A stretch of 64,000 bases of DNA, taken from positions 62,001-126,000 of the forward strand of contig JAFXFM010000004.1 in NCBI GenBank assembly GCA_017520545.1, in the 5' to 3' direction. Of this stretch, positions 43,809 through 53,129 are shown piece after piece. Origin of the DNA: Alistipes sp. Its GTDB lineage: Bacteria > Bacteroidota > Bacteroidia > Bacteroidales > Rikenellaceae. The position numbers were made by a program, and so were the translations under genes. The notes under the pieces were generated by a model. It did no database searches. It was not told the DNA's origin and saw only the letters and a program-made list of their open reading frames with translations. The number at the start of each line of letters is the position of its first letter. Within the stretch, counting starts at the first letter, position 1.

Positions 43809-44495
43809 ATGAAGAAAAAATTTTTTATTGCGCTCTTTGCTGCACTTTGCGCGGCTATGCCGATTGGAGCAAATGGACAGATATACGCCAAGCTGAACGC
43901 CCTGTATGCAGTTGTTGGAGTTATAAACCCGCAGCTCGAATTTGTGGTGGGACCACACTCCTCAATCTCGATTGACCCAATGTTTTCGCCCTACAAGAGC
44001 ATCAAATTAGGCGACCGCGACAATATCCACGCCCTGTTCGGCATCTTGCAAACCGAGTATCGCTTCTATATCAAGCGCGAGGCACGAGGCTTCTACGTCA
44101 GCGCAAACGCCGGAATGCAGGCATTCGACATCTCGCGCCCCTACCTATTTCAGGGTGGTAAACTCGTAACTTTCAATCCGGGCTTCGGACGTGGCTTCGG
44201 ACTTATGGCGGGTATCGGCATCGGTTACACCCACACCTTCAAGGAGCGATGGGTGGTGGACGCCTTCTTCGCCTTCGACCGTATGTGGAGTTGGTACAAC
44301 GGCTACAATGCCGACGGCTCTATTAACCTCTTCCCTCGCCACCAAAAGGAGCCTAAATTCCCCGACCCATTCAACGGCTCGGCAGAGTGGCTGCCATCGA
44401 AAATTGGCGTGTCGATAGGTTACAAAATTTTCGACCCTGCAATAAAGCGCAAGTCGTGCCGACAGCGCAGAGTAGAGCGACTGCTATCGAAATAG
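43809..44495 (+). CDS. DUF3575 family outer-membrane protein
   Basis: This 228-residue protein has a signal peptide (cleavage after GANG) and aromatic beta strands typical of a small outer-membrane barrel. DUF3575 landmarks are KLNALYAVVGVINPQLEF near the start and the GFGLMAGIGIGYTHTF strand pair. Family members often accompany fimbrial or surface-structure genes; no such genes lie here. It is a single-gene unit with its own promoter and terminator. Confidence 0.85.
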   Translation: MKKKFFIALFAALCAAMPIGANGQIYAKLNALYAVVGVINPQLEFVVGPHSSISIDPMFSPYKSIKLGDRDNIHALFGILQTEYRFYIKREARGFYVSANAGMQAFDISRPYLFQGGKLVTFNPGFGRGFGLMAGIGIGYTHTFKERWVVDAFFAFDRMWSWYNGYNADGSINLFPRHQKEPKFPDPFNGSAEWLPSKIGVSIGYKIFDPAIKRKSCRQRRVERLLSK

Positions 44496-44507
44496 ACGAA
44501 GTCGTCA

Positions 44508-44550
44508 AAGAAAGAACTGCTGCCCCTCGGGACAGCAGTTCTTTCTTATA
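44508..44550 (+). terminator. terminator between DUF3575 gene and glpD
   Basis: GAAAGAACTGCTG pairs perfectly with CAGCAGTTCTTTC around a 10-base loop. It lies between convergent genes and could act for both. Confidence 0.88.
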
Positions 44551-44576
44551 TTAGCCGTTAGACTTTTTTTATCCTA

Positions 44577-46142
44577 TTACGCAACGTAGTAGTGTGATGC
44601 CAACTCGGTGAACGAAGCAACCTGCTCGTCGATCCAAGCTTGGTCGCGACCCAACTCCTCTGCCAAAATCTGTGCTACACGTGGAGCAGCCTTCTGTGCC
44701 TCGCGAGCATCAACAAACAAGAGGCGTACACGACGCGCCAAAACGTCATCTACCGTAAGAGCCATCTCGTGACGAACCGCCCAGAGAACCTCCGCTACGG
44801 TGTAGTCGTACTTCTCCGACAACTTCTCGCCGAGTGCAGGGTTCTGCTTAATCATATCGAGAATTGCAGGCTCGTCCGCACCATAAACATACATATGATC
44901 TGCCAAGTTTGGATTTGGACGCCAGCCGTGAATCTTCAACTTCTTGGTTACACACTTGCGCTTCTCAACCTTACCCAACTTGATGGCCTTATCAACGGTA
45001 TCCTCCGCCATCTTACGATACGAAGTCCACTTTCCACCGGTGATGGTGATGAGGTCGTTATCCGAAACAACAACCTTGTGCGAACGCGATACCTCCTTCG
45101 ACTTCTTGCCCTCCTTCTTTGGCGCAGCGAGTGGTCGCTGACCGGCAAATACCGAAACGATATCGGCACGAGTTGGAGCAGGATTCATATAGAGGCCTGC
45201 GGTATCGAGAATAAACTGAATCTCCTCGTCGAGTGGACGTGGCTCACTCTCGGCAGTAGGACGCTGAATGTCGGTAGTACCCACAACCACCTTATCGTAC
45301 CAAGGCACAGCGAACAACACACGACCGTCCGAAGTCTTTGGTACCATAATAGCGTAGTCGCTCTGCAAGAACTTCATATCGAGGACGATATGCACACCCT
45401 GCGAAGGCACAACCATCTTTGCCTCGCCCGGCTTGTCCATCTGCAACACCTCATCAACAAAGCAACCTGCAGCATTGATAACCGCCTTTGCCTTTACAAC
45501 ATAGTCCTTACCTGTGAGCAGGTCCCTGGCTACGACACCGGCAACCTTGCCCTTCTCGTCGTGCAATACATTTACAACCTCGGTGCGGTTTGCCACAACA
45601 CCACCCTGCTCAACACAGGTCTGTGCGAGGTTGCAAGCCATACGAGCGTCGTCGAACTGACCATCGTGATATACAACGCCACCCTTCAAACCCTCAGCAA
45701 CCGATGTTGGGAGGTACTGACGGAGAGTCTTTGCTGTAATAAAGCGCGAACGACCATAACCGAAGCCAAACGAAAGAATGTCATAGAATGTCAAGCCACA
45801 GAAGTAGAGGAAGTTCTCCCAATGGCTGTAATTCGAGATAACGAATGCCTGATCCTTAACAAGGTGTGGAGCATTCTGCTTCATCAAACCTCGCTCGTGA
45901 AGCGCCTCGCGGACCAAATCCACCTCCAACTTCTGGAGATAGCGCACACCACCGTGTACAAGCTTTGTCGAACGGCTCGAAGTACACTTTGCGAAATCCT
46001 CACGCTCGAAGAGCGCTACACTGTAACCGCGCGATGCGGCATCAACTGCACAACCAAGACCGGTTGCACCACCACCTACAACTACAAAATCCCACACTTT
46101 GTCGGTATTTTCGAGTTGTTTGAGAAGATTTTCTCTTTGCAT
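44577..46142 (-). CDS. glpD: glycerol-3-phosphate dehydrogenase (FAD)
   Basis: This membrane-associated enzyme oxidises glycerol 3-phosphate and passes electrons to quinone. It has about 521 residues from ATG 46142. It begins with the dinucleotide fold VVVGGGATGLGCAVDAASRG, followed by RSTKLVHGGVRYL, which is diagnostic of GlpD/GlpA. The C-terminal DAO_C domain is complete. A DeoR/GlpR-type regulator is encoded at 55.3 kb and could in principle control it, but nothing in the promoter shows this. Confidence 0.94.
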   Translation of the reverse strand: MQRENLLKQLENTDKVWDFVVVGGGATGLGCAVDAASRGYSVALFEREDFAKCTSSRSTKLVHGGVRYLQKLEVDLVREALHERGLMKQNAPHLVKDQAFVISNYSHWENFLYFCGLTFYDILSFGFGYGRSRFITAKTLRQYLPTSVAEGLKGGVVYHDGQFDDARMACNLAQTCVEQGGVVANRTEVVNVLHDEKGKVAGVVARDLLTGKDYVVKAKAVINAAGCFVDEVLQMDKPGEAKMVVPSQGVHIVLDMKFLQSDYAIMVPKTSDGRVLFAVPWYDKVVVGTTDIQRPTAESEPRPLDEEIQFILDTAGLYMNPAPTRADIVSVFAGQRPLAAPKKEGKKSKEVSRSHKVVVSDNDLITITGGKWTSYRKMAEDTVDKAIKLGKVEKRKCVTKKLKIHGWRPNPNLADHMYVYGADEPAILDMIKQNPALGEKLSEKYDYTVAEVLWAVRHEMALTVDDVLARRVRLLFVDAREAQKAAPRVAQILAEELGRDQAWIDEQVASFTELASHYYVA

Positions 46143-46191
46143 TTTTTGTGTTTTATTTAGTTTTGATATATAAATCGAACCTTTCAACACG

Positions 46192-46199
46192 CAAAAGTA
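46192..46199 (-). promoter_or_regulatory. -7 promoter box of glpD
   Basis: CAAAAGTA reads TACTTTTG on the minus strand, about 50 bases upstream of the glpD ATG. Confidence 0.45.
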
Positions 46200-46246
46200 G
46201 AAGATTTTAGCGAAAATAGCAAAGAAAAAGATGCAAAAAACACAAA

Positions 46247-46283
46247 AAAGCGAAAAAACAATTTCGTTTTTCCGCTTTTTTGT
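46247..46283 (-). terminator. terminator of the PepSY-like gene
   Basis: AAAAAAGCG and CGCTTTTTT frame an imperfect hairpin with an inner GAAAAA/TTTTTC pairing, just beyond the stop of the minus-strand gene. Confidence 0.65.
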
Positions 46284-46299
46284 TTGCTAATTTTGATTT

Positions 46300-46737
46300 T
46301 TAGTCGTCAATTCCGATAAATCGACCGTCCGAACCAAACTTCAAGTCGAGGTCGTTAGTCAGCTCCACCTCATAACCATATCGTTTACGCTCAATCTTCT
46401 CGACTTTTGCCGAAGGGTAGTGCTCCATAATGTATCCTGCAATTTTAACAGGAACGATACCTGCCGGAATTTTACCCGCCTGATTTTTCACACTCTCCCA
46501 CTTGCCCGAAGCGTCAAACTCGATTTTCGTGCCGTTGTCGAGGAGTACGGTATAGTCGTTATCCGAGATATCCCTATCGTGCATCGCGGAGACCACTGTA
46601 CATTGCGCAAAATTGCTCTTCAAAAACTTTTGTGCCGCCTCCGGCAACTTCTTTGCGGTAATGGCAACATCCTCGGCCATTGTCGGGGTAACCGCAAGCG
46701 CAGCCACTGCTAACGCTGAAAGTAAAATCCTTTTCAT
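46300..46737 (-). CDS. periplasmic PepSY-like domain protein
   Basis: This 145-residue protein has a signal peptide (cleaved after TPTMA) and two PepSY-like halves: LPEAAQKFLKSNFAQ to DYTVLLDNGTKIEFDASGKW, and VPVKIAGYIMEHYPSAKVEKIE to GYEVELTNDLDLKFGSDGRF. This duplicated form is common in Bacteroidetes periplasmic proteins (PF11396 type). Its function is not established. It has its own promoter and terminator and stands alone. Confidence 0.9.
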   Translation of the reverse strand: MKRILLSALAVAALAVTPTMAEDVAITAKKLPEAAQKFLKSNFAQCTVVSAMHDRDISDNDYTVLLDNGTKIEFDASGKWESVKNQAGKIPAGIVPVKIAGYIMEHYPSAKVEKIERKRYGYEVELTNDLDLKFGSDGRFIGIDD

Positions 46738-46765
46738 AGTAACACGGTTTTAATCTGTTGTCATA

Positions 46766-46773
46766 CAAATATA
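46766..46773 (-). promoter_or_regulatory. -7 promoter box of the PepSY-like gene
   Basis: CAAATATA reads TATATTTG on the minus strand, 29 bases before the ATG. The remainder of the 46774-46963 spacer shows no further clear element. Confidence 0.55.
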
Positions 46774-46963
46774 CGAAAATTCATTCATATTTATTGTATA
46801 TATCTCGAAAATGTTGCAAAAAACATTCCAAGATAGGCGAAAGCGAACGGAAAACCGACAACTACGCACCGACCTTTTTTGAAATGTTTTGGTCTAAAAT
46901 TTGGATAAATAAAATTTTCTGTTTAATTTTGATAACTAAAACTAAAATTTAGGAGGATTTACT

Positions 46964-47347
46964 ATGGCACAACAAGAGAAAACACGTTACAGCGATGCCG
47001 AATTGGCCGAATTCAAGGAGTTGATTTTACAGAAACTCGAACAGGCACGTCAAGACTACGAGGAGTTGCGTTCAAGCATCAGCCGCGTTACAGGCAACGA
47101 CACCGAGGACACTTCGCCAACCTTCAAAGTTCTCGAAGAGGGTGCAACAACCCTTTCGAAGGAGGAGTGCGAGCGTTTGGCTGCGCACCAGTCAAAGTTT
47201 ATCCGCAACCTCGAACTCGCGCTCGTGCGCATTGAGCATAAGACCTATGGAATCTGCAAGACCACCGGAAAACTCATTCCGCGTGAGCGTCTTTTGCGCG
47301 TACCACACGCAACCGAGACCATAGAGGCAAAGGAGTCGAGAAAATAG
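46964..47347 (+). CDS. TraR/DksA family protein with degenerate zinc finger
   Basis: This 127-residue protein has an N-terminal coiled-coil (about 10-95) and a C-terminal DksA-type segment YGICKTTGKLIPRERLLRVP. Only one of the four zinc Cys remains (CKTTG in place of CxxC, with no second pair), so the finger must fold without zinc, as is seen in several Bacteroidetes homologues. Such proteins bind the RNA polymerase secondary channel. An AGGAGG ribosome binding site lies just ahead of the ATG, unusually strong for this genome. Confidence 0.9.
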   Translation: MAQQEKTRYSDAELAEFKELILQKLEQARQDYEELRSSISRVTGNDTEDTSPTFKVLEEGATTLSKEECERLAAHQSKFIRNLELALVRIEHKTYGICKTTGKLIPRERLLRVPHATETIEAKESRK

Positions 47348-47412
47348 TTGTTGCCATACAATATACGACAGGTTGCTCCTTGCAGCCTGTCTTTTTTTAG
47401 ACAGAAACCAAG

Positions 47413-48171
47413 ATGATAAGAGTCAAACATATCGTTTTTACACTCGTTGCGCTCCTCTATATGGCGTGTGCACCCGAGAGCAACAACGACGTAGTAAATC
47501 ACTATCTATGCGACTTCGAGGGTGCAAAGTGGGACGCCTTGGTGGATAGCAATCCCAATGGCGACAACCTGCTCAATGGCTCCGTAGCCCTAACGTGGCA
47601 CGATGAGGAGAGCGACCTTGCGGGTGAGGTTACCATACCCTTCGAGGGGTATTGGGGCGGCGCAGCGATATCTAATCATTGCAGTCAAGATTTACAGAAC
47701 AACGGTTCACCTACCGATCAGCTATACGTCTATGCAGAGGGAGCCTATTCGGGCAGCAACTTCCTCATCTGCAACTGCTTCTTTGGTGGTGTAGAGCTCC
47801 GCTTCGAGAGCAAAACAAGCTATATCGAAAGTGTGATGGTGGCAAATACCACCTACTCGCGTGCCGTAACCACCAACGGAAACCATTTGACCGCACCACT
47901 CTCCGAGAACACCTCGATTTGGGTGGAGGCTACGGGCTACATTAATGGCTCGGAAGCTGTGCAGGCAACAACAAAGTTATACCTATATAAAAATGGTAAA
48001 CCTGCATTCGAAGGGTGGACCAAGTGGTATATGACCTCGATGAGCCGATGCGACCGAGTGGTATTCGACGTAAAGTGGAACGGCACAGACTACAACCCCT
48101 ATCCTGCCTACTTTGCAATGGACGACATAAAGGTTGTACGTCAGGAACGAGCTAAAACGATAAACAACTAA
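47413..48171 (+). CDS. DUF4465 domain lipoprotein
   Basis: This is a 252-residue lipoprotein (lipobox YMAC, Cys19). The body shows DUF4465 features: DFEG near the start, the W-G-G-AISN core, and a C-terminal WTKWYMTSMSRCDRVVFDVKW to YFAMDDIKV segment. The family is beta-rich and occurs in Bacteroidetes surface proteins, often near cobalamin-uptake genes; none are here. It is 12 bases upstream of a lipoprotein HAD enzyme and probably cotranscribed with it. Confidence 0.85.
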   Translation: MIRVKHIVFTLVALLYMACAPESNNDVVNHYLCDFEGAKWDALVDSNPNGDNLLNGSVALTWHDEESDLAGEVTIPFEGYWGGAAISNHCSQDLQNNGSPTDQLYVYAEGAYSGSNFLICNCFFGGVELRFESKTSYIESVMVANTTYSRAVTTNGNHLTAPLSENTSIWVEATGYINGSEAVQATTKLYLYKNGKPAFEGWTKWYMTSMSRCDRVVFDVKWNGTDYNPYPAYFAMDDIKVVRQERAKTINN

Positions 48172-48183
48172 ACCTTAAATACT

Positions 48184-49092
48184 ATGAAAAAATTCTATTC
48201 TATTTTACTCGTCTTTGCCATAGCGGCAATATCTTTGAGCTGTAAGGAGGAGCAGAAGCTACCCGAGTTGTCGTTCTCTCAACTTATGGAGCAGTCGTCG
48301 CCCGAGCAGATTAAGGCTTGGTATGACGGAGCGTCCCGACTCGATGAGAACTACATCGAGGACAATGCTCGAAAGTTGCGCCGCAAGAAGAAGTTGATTG
48401 TCTTCGACCTCGACGGAACACTTTCGGACCACCGCTGTCCAATGCCGGAGAAGAGCCGCGCACTGCTCGACGCACTCGGTAAGAGGTATCATCTTGCAAT
48501 GTGCGGTGCGGGAAATGCTCCACGCATCTACAAGCAGATGGGCAACTACCCTATCGACATCGTGGGAAATTACGGTATGCAACACGCCAAAGTTGTGAAT
48601 GGCGAGTTACAGATAACAAAGCAGGTTGTCTGCGATATCGACAAGAAGTTCTTCCGCGAAAAGACCGATTACCTCCGCGACAAATATGGCTACACCGCAT
48701 ATTTTGGCGAGCCACTCGAATTTCACAAGTCGGGAATGGTAACATTTGCCCTTATCGGCACGGAGGCTCCCCACGAGAGAAAAGTTGTATTCGACCCCGA
48801 CCGCGCAAAGCGTCGCGCAATGTACCCTGAGGTTTTGAAGATTTTTAAGGACTACACCGTATTTATCGGTGGCTCCACCTCATTCGACATCGTGGAGAAG
48901 CAGTACAACAAATACGATGCAACGATTGAGTACGCCAAGACACTTGGCTACTCGAAGGATCAGATCCTCTTCGTAGGTGATGATATGGGCGACGGCGGTG
49001 GCGACCACCACATTCGACTCGGCGGTATGGACTACATCCACGTCCTCGACTACACGAAGGTTGCCGATATGTTGGCTTTCCTGTTGGATTAG
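48184..49092 (+). CDS. lipoprotein HAD hydrolase, phosphomannomutase-like
   Basis: This 302-residue protein combines a lipoprotein signal (ISLSC, Cys20) with a HAD domain. Motif I is FDLDGTLSD; the later GGSTSFDIVEKQYNKYDA and GDDMGDGGGD resemble the eukaryotic-type phosphomannomutase/trehalose-phosphatase branch of HAD. An enzyme of this branch is normally cytosolic, so an envelope location is unusual. It is coupled to the DUF4465 lipoprotein. The substrate is probably an extracytoplasmic sugar phosphate (inference). Confidence 0.85.
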   Translation: MKKFYSILLVFAIAAISLSCKEEQKLPELSFSQLMEQSSPEQIKAWYDGASRLDENYIEDNARKLRRKKKLIVFDLDGTLSDHRCPMPEKSRALLDALGKRYHLAMCGAGNAPRIYKQMGNYPIDIVGNYGMQHAKVVNGELQITKQVVCDIDKKFFREKTDYLRDKYGYTAYFGEPLEFHKSGMVTFALIGTEAPHERKVVFDPDRAKRRAMYPEVLKIFKDYTVFIGGSTSFDIVEKQYNKYDATIEYAKTLGYSKDQILFVGDDMGDGGGDHHIRLGGMDYIHVLDYTKVADMLAFLLD

Positions 49093-49111
49093 TCGTCGAG
49101 ATAAGATAATG

Positions 49112-49145
49112 AAAAATGGCTGTTCGAAATGAACAGCCATTTTTT
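49112..49145 (+). terminator. terminator of the HAD gene
   Basis: AAAAATGGCTGTTC and GAACAGCCATTTTT form a perfect 14-bp stem with a GAAAT loop. A run of eight C and a short CA repeat follow before the yifB stop. Confidence 0.9.
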
Positions 49146-49178
49146 GACATCACTATCACCCCCCCCACACACACATTT

Positions 49179-50714
49179 TTATCTTCCCCACGAATCTCGG
49201 TCGAGCGTTCGATAGTTTATCGCTTCGGCAATATGGGTTGCCTCGATATTTTCGGAACCTGCAAGGTCGGCAATCGTGCGGGCAACCTTAATAATGCGGT
49301 CGTAGGCGCGTGCCGAAAGATTTAGGCGGCTCATAGCCATTTCGAGAAGCGAACGCACCTCACTGCTCAATGGACAGAACTCCCGCAACATCGCCGAATT
49401 CATCATTGCGTTGGAGTGGATACCGATACCCTGAAAGCGTCGCGCTTGCACATCACGCGCGGCAATAACACGCTTACGAATCTCGGCACTCGTCTCCTCT
49501 ACCTGCTCACCGTTTATCTCCGACAACGGTACCGGCACAACCTCGATATGCATATCAATACGATCAAGCAGTGGTCCCGAGATGCGTGAGAAGTAGCGAT
49601 TTATGGCAAATGGTTGGCACGAGCACTCCTTTGTCGGGTGGTTATAGTAACCGCAAGGACAAGGATTCATTGCACCAATCAACGTAAAGTTCGACGGATA
49701 TTCAACGCTATATTTTGCTCGCGAAATGGTTATCATTCTATCCTCCAACGGCTGACGCAACACCTCCAACACGTTGCGACCAAACTCCGGCAACTCATCG
49801 AGGAACAACACTCCATTGTGAGCCAAACTAACCTCGCCGGGTTGTGGCGACTGACCACCTCCGATAAGTGCCACCTGCGAAGTGAGGTGGTGTGGTGCGC
49901 GGAATGGGCGTTTTGTCATCAAGCCGATATTCTCGCCCAACTTTCCTGCTACGGAGTGAATTTTGGTAGCCTCGACCGCCTCCTCCAAACTCATCGGCGG
50001 CATAATCGTAGGCATACGGCGTGCCAGCATTGTCTTTCCCGAGCCGGGAGCACCAATCATCAAAACATTGTGTCCGCCTGCGGCTGCTATCTCCAACGCT
50101 CGCTTCACATCGCGTTGTCCCTTCACGTCGGCGAAGTCCTCGGCATATAGGTTCTGCTCCGTCGCAAACTCCACCGCACGGCCCTCGGCAGGCACAATAT
50201 CAACCTCGTTATTAAGATACTCGATAACCTCTTTCAGGCTATTTACAGGGATAACCTCCACGCCCTCGACCACTGCGGCTTCGTGAGCACTCGCAGCCGA
50301 AACAACGATACGACGCAGACCGCTCTCCTTCGCCATTACTGCAAGCGGCAGAACTCCTCGCACAGGTTTCACCGCGCCATCTAACGACAACTCACCTACA
50401 AACATTGTATCTGCCAAGCGAGTATCGAGTACCTGTTGTGTCGCTGCCAAAATTCCCACTGCAATAGGCAAGTCGAAGCCCGAGCCCTCCTTGCGAAGGT
50501 CGGCAGGGGCGAGATTTACAACCACCTTCTTGGCAGTCATACGTCGCTGCGAGTTCTCGAAGGCAGAACGAATACGTTGCTCACTCTCCTTCACAGCATT
50601 GTCGGGCAGACCTACAAGGAAAAGACCAATACCTCCCCCTGCAACATTCACCTCGACATCGACCTTCACAGCCTTAATGCCGACTATTGCTCCCGCAAAA
50701 CACTTTACAAACAT
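49179..50714 (-). CDS. YifB family Mg-chelatase-like AAA ATPase (ComM-like)
   Basis: This 511-residue ComM/YifB protein has an N-terminal Lon-like domain (about 1-165), a magnesium-chelatase-type AAA+ domain with Walker A GAPGSGKT and Walker B VLFLDELPEF, and a C-terminal helical lid. ComM homologues drive branch migration during natural transformation. comF and priA lie in the same minus-strand block, and a DprA-like protein lies at 11.3 kb. Whether this organism is transformable cannot be judged here. Confidence 0.93.
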   Translation of the reverse strand: MFVKCFAGAIVGIKAVKVDVEVNVAGGGIGLFLVGLPDNAVKESEQRIRSAFENSQRRMTAKKVVVNLAPADLRKEGSGFDLPIAVGILAATQQVLDTRLADTMFVGELSLDGAVKPVRGVLPLAVMAKESGLRRIVVSAASAHEAAVVEGVEVIPVNSLKEVIEYLNNEVDIVPAEGRAVEFATEQNLYAEDFADVKGQRDVKRALEIAAAGGHNVLMIGAPGSGKTMLARRMPTIMPPMSLEEAVEATKIHSVAGKLGENIGLMTKRPFRAPHHLTSQVALIGGGQSPQPGEVSLAHNGVLFLDELPEFGRNVLEVLRQPLEDRMITISRAKYSVEYPSNFTLIGAMNPCPCGYYNHPTKECSCQPFAINRYFSRISGPLLDRIDMHIEVVPVPLSEINGEQVEETSAEIRKRVIAARDVQARRFQGIGIHSNAMMNSAMLREFCPLSSEVRSLLEMAMSRLNLSARAYDRIIKVARTIADLAGSENIEATHIAEAINYRTLDRDSWGR

Positions 50715-50726
50715 CGCCTGCTCGAT

Positions 50727-52241
50727 TTAGAATGGGGCAAATTCATCGCTTGTGGCGCTTTGCAACACCGACGCCGACGATTGAAGTGGAGCGCTTTCCA
50801 AATCCTCGTACTGCTCCATTGATGGCTGTTGCATCTGCGTATTTATCTGGTCCCAATTGGTAAACTTCGCCTGATCCTTGATGAAGCGCATCTTCACATC
50901 CTCGACGGCTCCATTACGGTGCTTGGCAATGATAAATTCTGCCAAACCCTCGGCAGGCGCTCCATCGGGACCCGTCATACCATAGTACTCAGGACGGTGG
51001 ATAAAGGCTACAAGGTCGGCATCCTGCTCGATTGCTCCCGACTCACGAAGGTCGCTCAACTGCGGACGCTTCGAGCCTCCACGCGACTCGGTGGCACGAC
51101 TCAACTGCGAGAGGGCAATGATAGGCACGTTCAACTCCTTGGCAATTCCCTTCAACGAGCGCGAGATAAATGCCACCTCCTGCTCACGATTACCCTTATC
51201 GCCGTGCCCTGCGGCAGTCATAAGCTGCAAGTAATCGACCATAATGATTTTGATGCCGTTGTTCGCCTTCAAACGACGCACTTTCGAGCGAAACTCGAAG
51301 ATTGACAACGCCGGAGTATCGTCAATATAGAGCGGCGCCATACCCAACGCCTTGGTGTTTGTTTCGAGGGTTTTCCACTCCGAAGGGGTGAGTTTTCCGC
51401 TTCGAATGGTCTGACCGTGTATGCCCGTTTCGGACACCACCAAACGGGTCATCAACTGCACCGACGACATCTCCAATGAGAAGAAAGCCACGGGCGTATC
51501 GTAATCGACCGCCATATTTCGCGCCATCGTGAGGGTGAAGGCGGTCTTACCCATTGCAGGACGTGCAGCGATGATGATAAGGTCGGAAGGTTGCCAACCG
51601 AGAGTAATGTTGTCCAGGTCGGTGAAACCTGTACATATACCGCTGTAACGAGAGTCGTTCTCGGCCGCCTTCTCGATTTGACGAATTGTGGCACGAAGGA
51701 TATCGCTTGCGGTCTGCACCGAGCGCTTCACATAGCCCTCGGTAATTTTCAACACCTCTCCCTCGGCATAGCCGATAAGGTCATTTACGTCGATGGTGCT
51801 ATCGTACGACTGACGTTGTATCTCGGTCGAGGCACGAATCAACTCTCGTTGGATATGCTTCTGGGTAATGATGCGCGCGTGAAACTCGATATTTGCCGCT
51901 GCGCCGACACGCTGGGTGAGTTGTGCCAGATAGTTAGCTCCACCCACCTTCTTCAACTCTCGCTTCGATTTAAGTTGGTTGGTTACGGTGTAGATATCTA
52001 TCGGTTGCTGCGCCATAGCCAGCTCGTTCATCACGCGATAAATCAAGCGGTGCTCCTCCTTGTAGAATGAGGCCTCGGTAAGGTACTCCTGCACCTCGGT
52101 AATTTTGTCCGATTCGAGCATCAACGCTCCGAGAACCGCCTCTTCGAGCTCTATCGCCTGCGGCGGAACTGTCGCCACCACCTCGGGTGCCAACTCTGCA
52201 AATGCACCACTATTTTTGCTGCTATTTAAATCCTTTGCCAT
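50727..52241 (-). CDS. dnaB: replicative DNA helicase
   Basis: DnaB unwinds DNA at the fork. The protein has about 504 residues from ATG 52241 (the frame also has a TTG at 52253). Visible are the N-terminal hairpin domain (EEAVLGALMLESDKI) and the RecA-like domain with Walker A RPAMGKTAF, the MVDYLQLM strand and the LSQLSRATESR loop. No intein interrupts it. It is 12 bases from yifB and has a TAnnTTTG box 20 bases upstream. Confidence 0.97.
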   Translation of the reverse strand: MAKDLNSSKNSGAFAELAPEVVATVPPQAIELEEAVLGALMLESDKITEVQEYLTEASFYKEEHRLIYRVMNELAMAQQPIDIYTVTNQLKSKRELKKVGGANYLAQLTQRVGAAANIEFHARIITQKHIQRELIRASTEIQRQSYDSTIDVNDLIGYAEGEVLKITEGYVKRSVQTASDILRATIRQIEKAAENDSRYSGICTGFTDLDNITLGWQPSDLIIIAARPAMGKTAFTLTMARNMAVDYDTPVAFFSLEMSSVQLMTRLVVSETGIHGQTIRSGKLTPSEWKTLETNTKALGMAPLYIDDTPALSIFEFRSKVRRLKANNGIKIIMVDYLQLMTAAGHGDKGNREQEVAFISRSLKGIAKELNVPIIALSQLSRATESRGGSKRPQLSDLRESGAIEQDADLVAFIHRPEYYGMTGPDGAPAEGLAEFIIAKHRNGAVEDVKMRFIKDQAKFTNWDQINTQMQQPSMEQYEDLESAPLQSSASVLQSATSDEFAPF

Positions 52242-52261
52242 TTTTTCGACCAATTATCTCA

Positions 52262-52269
52262 CAAATGTA
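52262..52269 (-). promoter_or_regulatory. -7 promoter box of dnaB
   Basis: CAAATGTA reads TACATTTG on the minus strand, 20 bases upstream of the chosen ATG. The spacer on to comF (to 52397) shows nothing else. Confidence 0.55.
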
Positions 52270-52397
52270 CTCCTTTTTTGCTACTCCGCCAACATACGCC
52301 TACGCGTGCGTGTTGAAAACTCTGTTTATAACGTCCGTGCCGAGTAGAAAATCGCCCTGTAATGCACCTCTGCGCTGTTTATATCTTTTTGAAAACT

Positions 52398-53129
52398 CTA
52401 CTTGCCCTGCATAATTTTTCGCGATACGGCAAGCGAAGCAATACTTATCCTGACATCGCCGTCGCACGCCTTCAATATCGCCGATGCGCACGATATCATC
52501 GTCGCTCCCGTAGTCAGCACATCATCAACCAACAAGAGGTGTCGTCCGCGCAATCGCTCAGCATTACGCACCTCGAAAATCTCCTCCACATTCTCCCACC
52601 TCTCACTACGACTCTTCAAGGTTTGACTATCGTTGTATTGGCTACGTCGCACTGCACGGAAATCGCACTTGACACCCATTTTACGCGATATCCCCAGCGC
52701 CAACTGCTCCGACTGATTGTAGCCTCTTTTCAGGCGGCGACGATAGTGCAGAGGAATAGGAACAATTAGATCTATCCCCTCGAAGTTGCCGCTATTGCGC
52801 AACTCCTCGCCAAACCACTCGCCCATCTTCTGTGCAAAGAGCCAGCGACCATAGTATTTGAAGTTGTGGACAATATGTTGCCACTCCGTGTCGCCTACAA
52901 ACCAAAACATTGCCGTAGCCGCCTCGACGGGGAGGATATTGTCGAAGATAAGTTTTACGGGGTTCTCGCGGCGGGAAGAGAAGTTTGTAAGGGGCATATT
53001 GTAGCGACACGTCAGACACATATCGCCCTCATTCTCCAACAGCACCCTTCCACACGCAAGGCAGGTACGCGGTAGAAACAGCGATGTCGCATCGCGCAGC
53101 ACGCCGACTATATCATAAAATATCGACAT
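52398..53129 (-). CDS. ComF family phosphoribosyltransferase-like protein
   Basis: This 243-residue protein has an N-terminal zinc-binding motif (CLACG and CLTC near residues 23-43) and a C-terminal phosphoribosyltransferase fold with the PRPP loop LLVDDVLTTGAT. The family is linked to DNA uptake and recombination. Its start overlaps the priA 3' end by 17 bases, so it is translated with priA. Confidence 0.93.
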   Translation of the reverse strand: MSIFYDIVGVLRDATSLFLPRTCLACGRVLLENEGDMCLTCRYNMPLTNFSSRRENPVKLIFDNILPVEAATAMFWFVGDTEWQHIVHNFKYYGRWLFAQKMGEWFGEELRNSGNFEGIDLIVPIPLHYRRRLKRGYNQSEQLALGISRKMGVKCDFRAVRRSQYNDSQTLKSRSERWENVEEIFEVRNAERLRGRHLLLVDDVLTTGATMISCASAILKACDGDVRISIASLAVSRKIMQGK

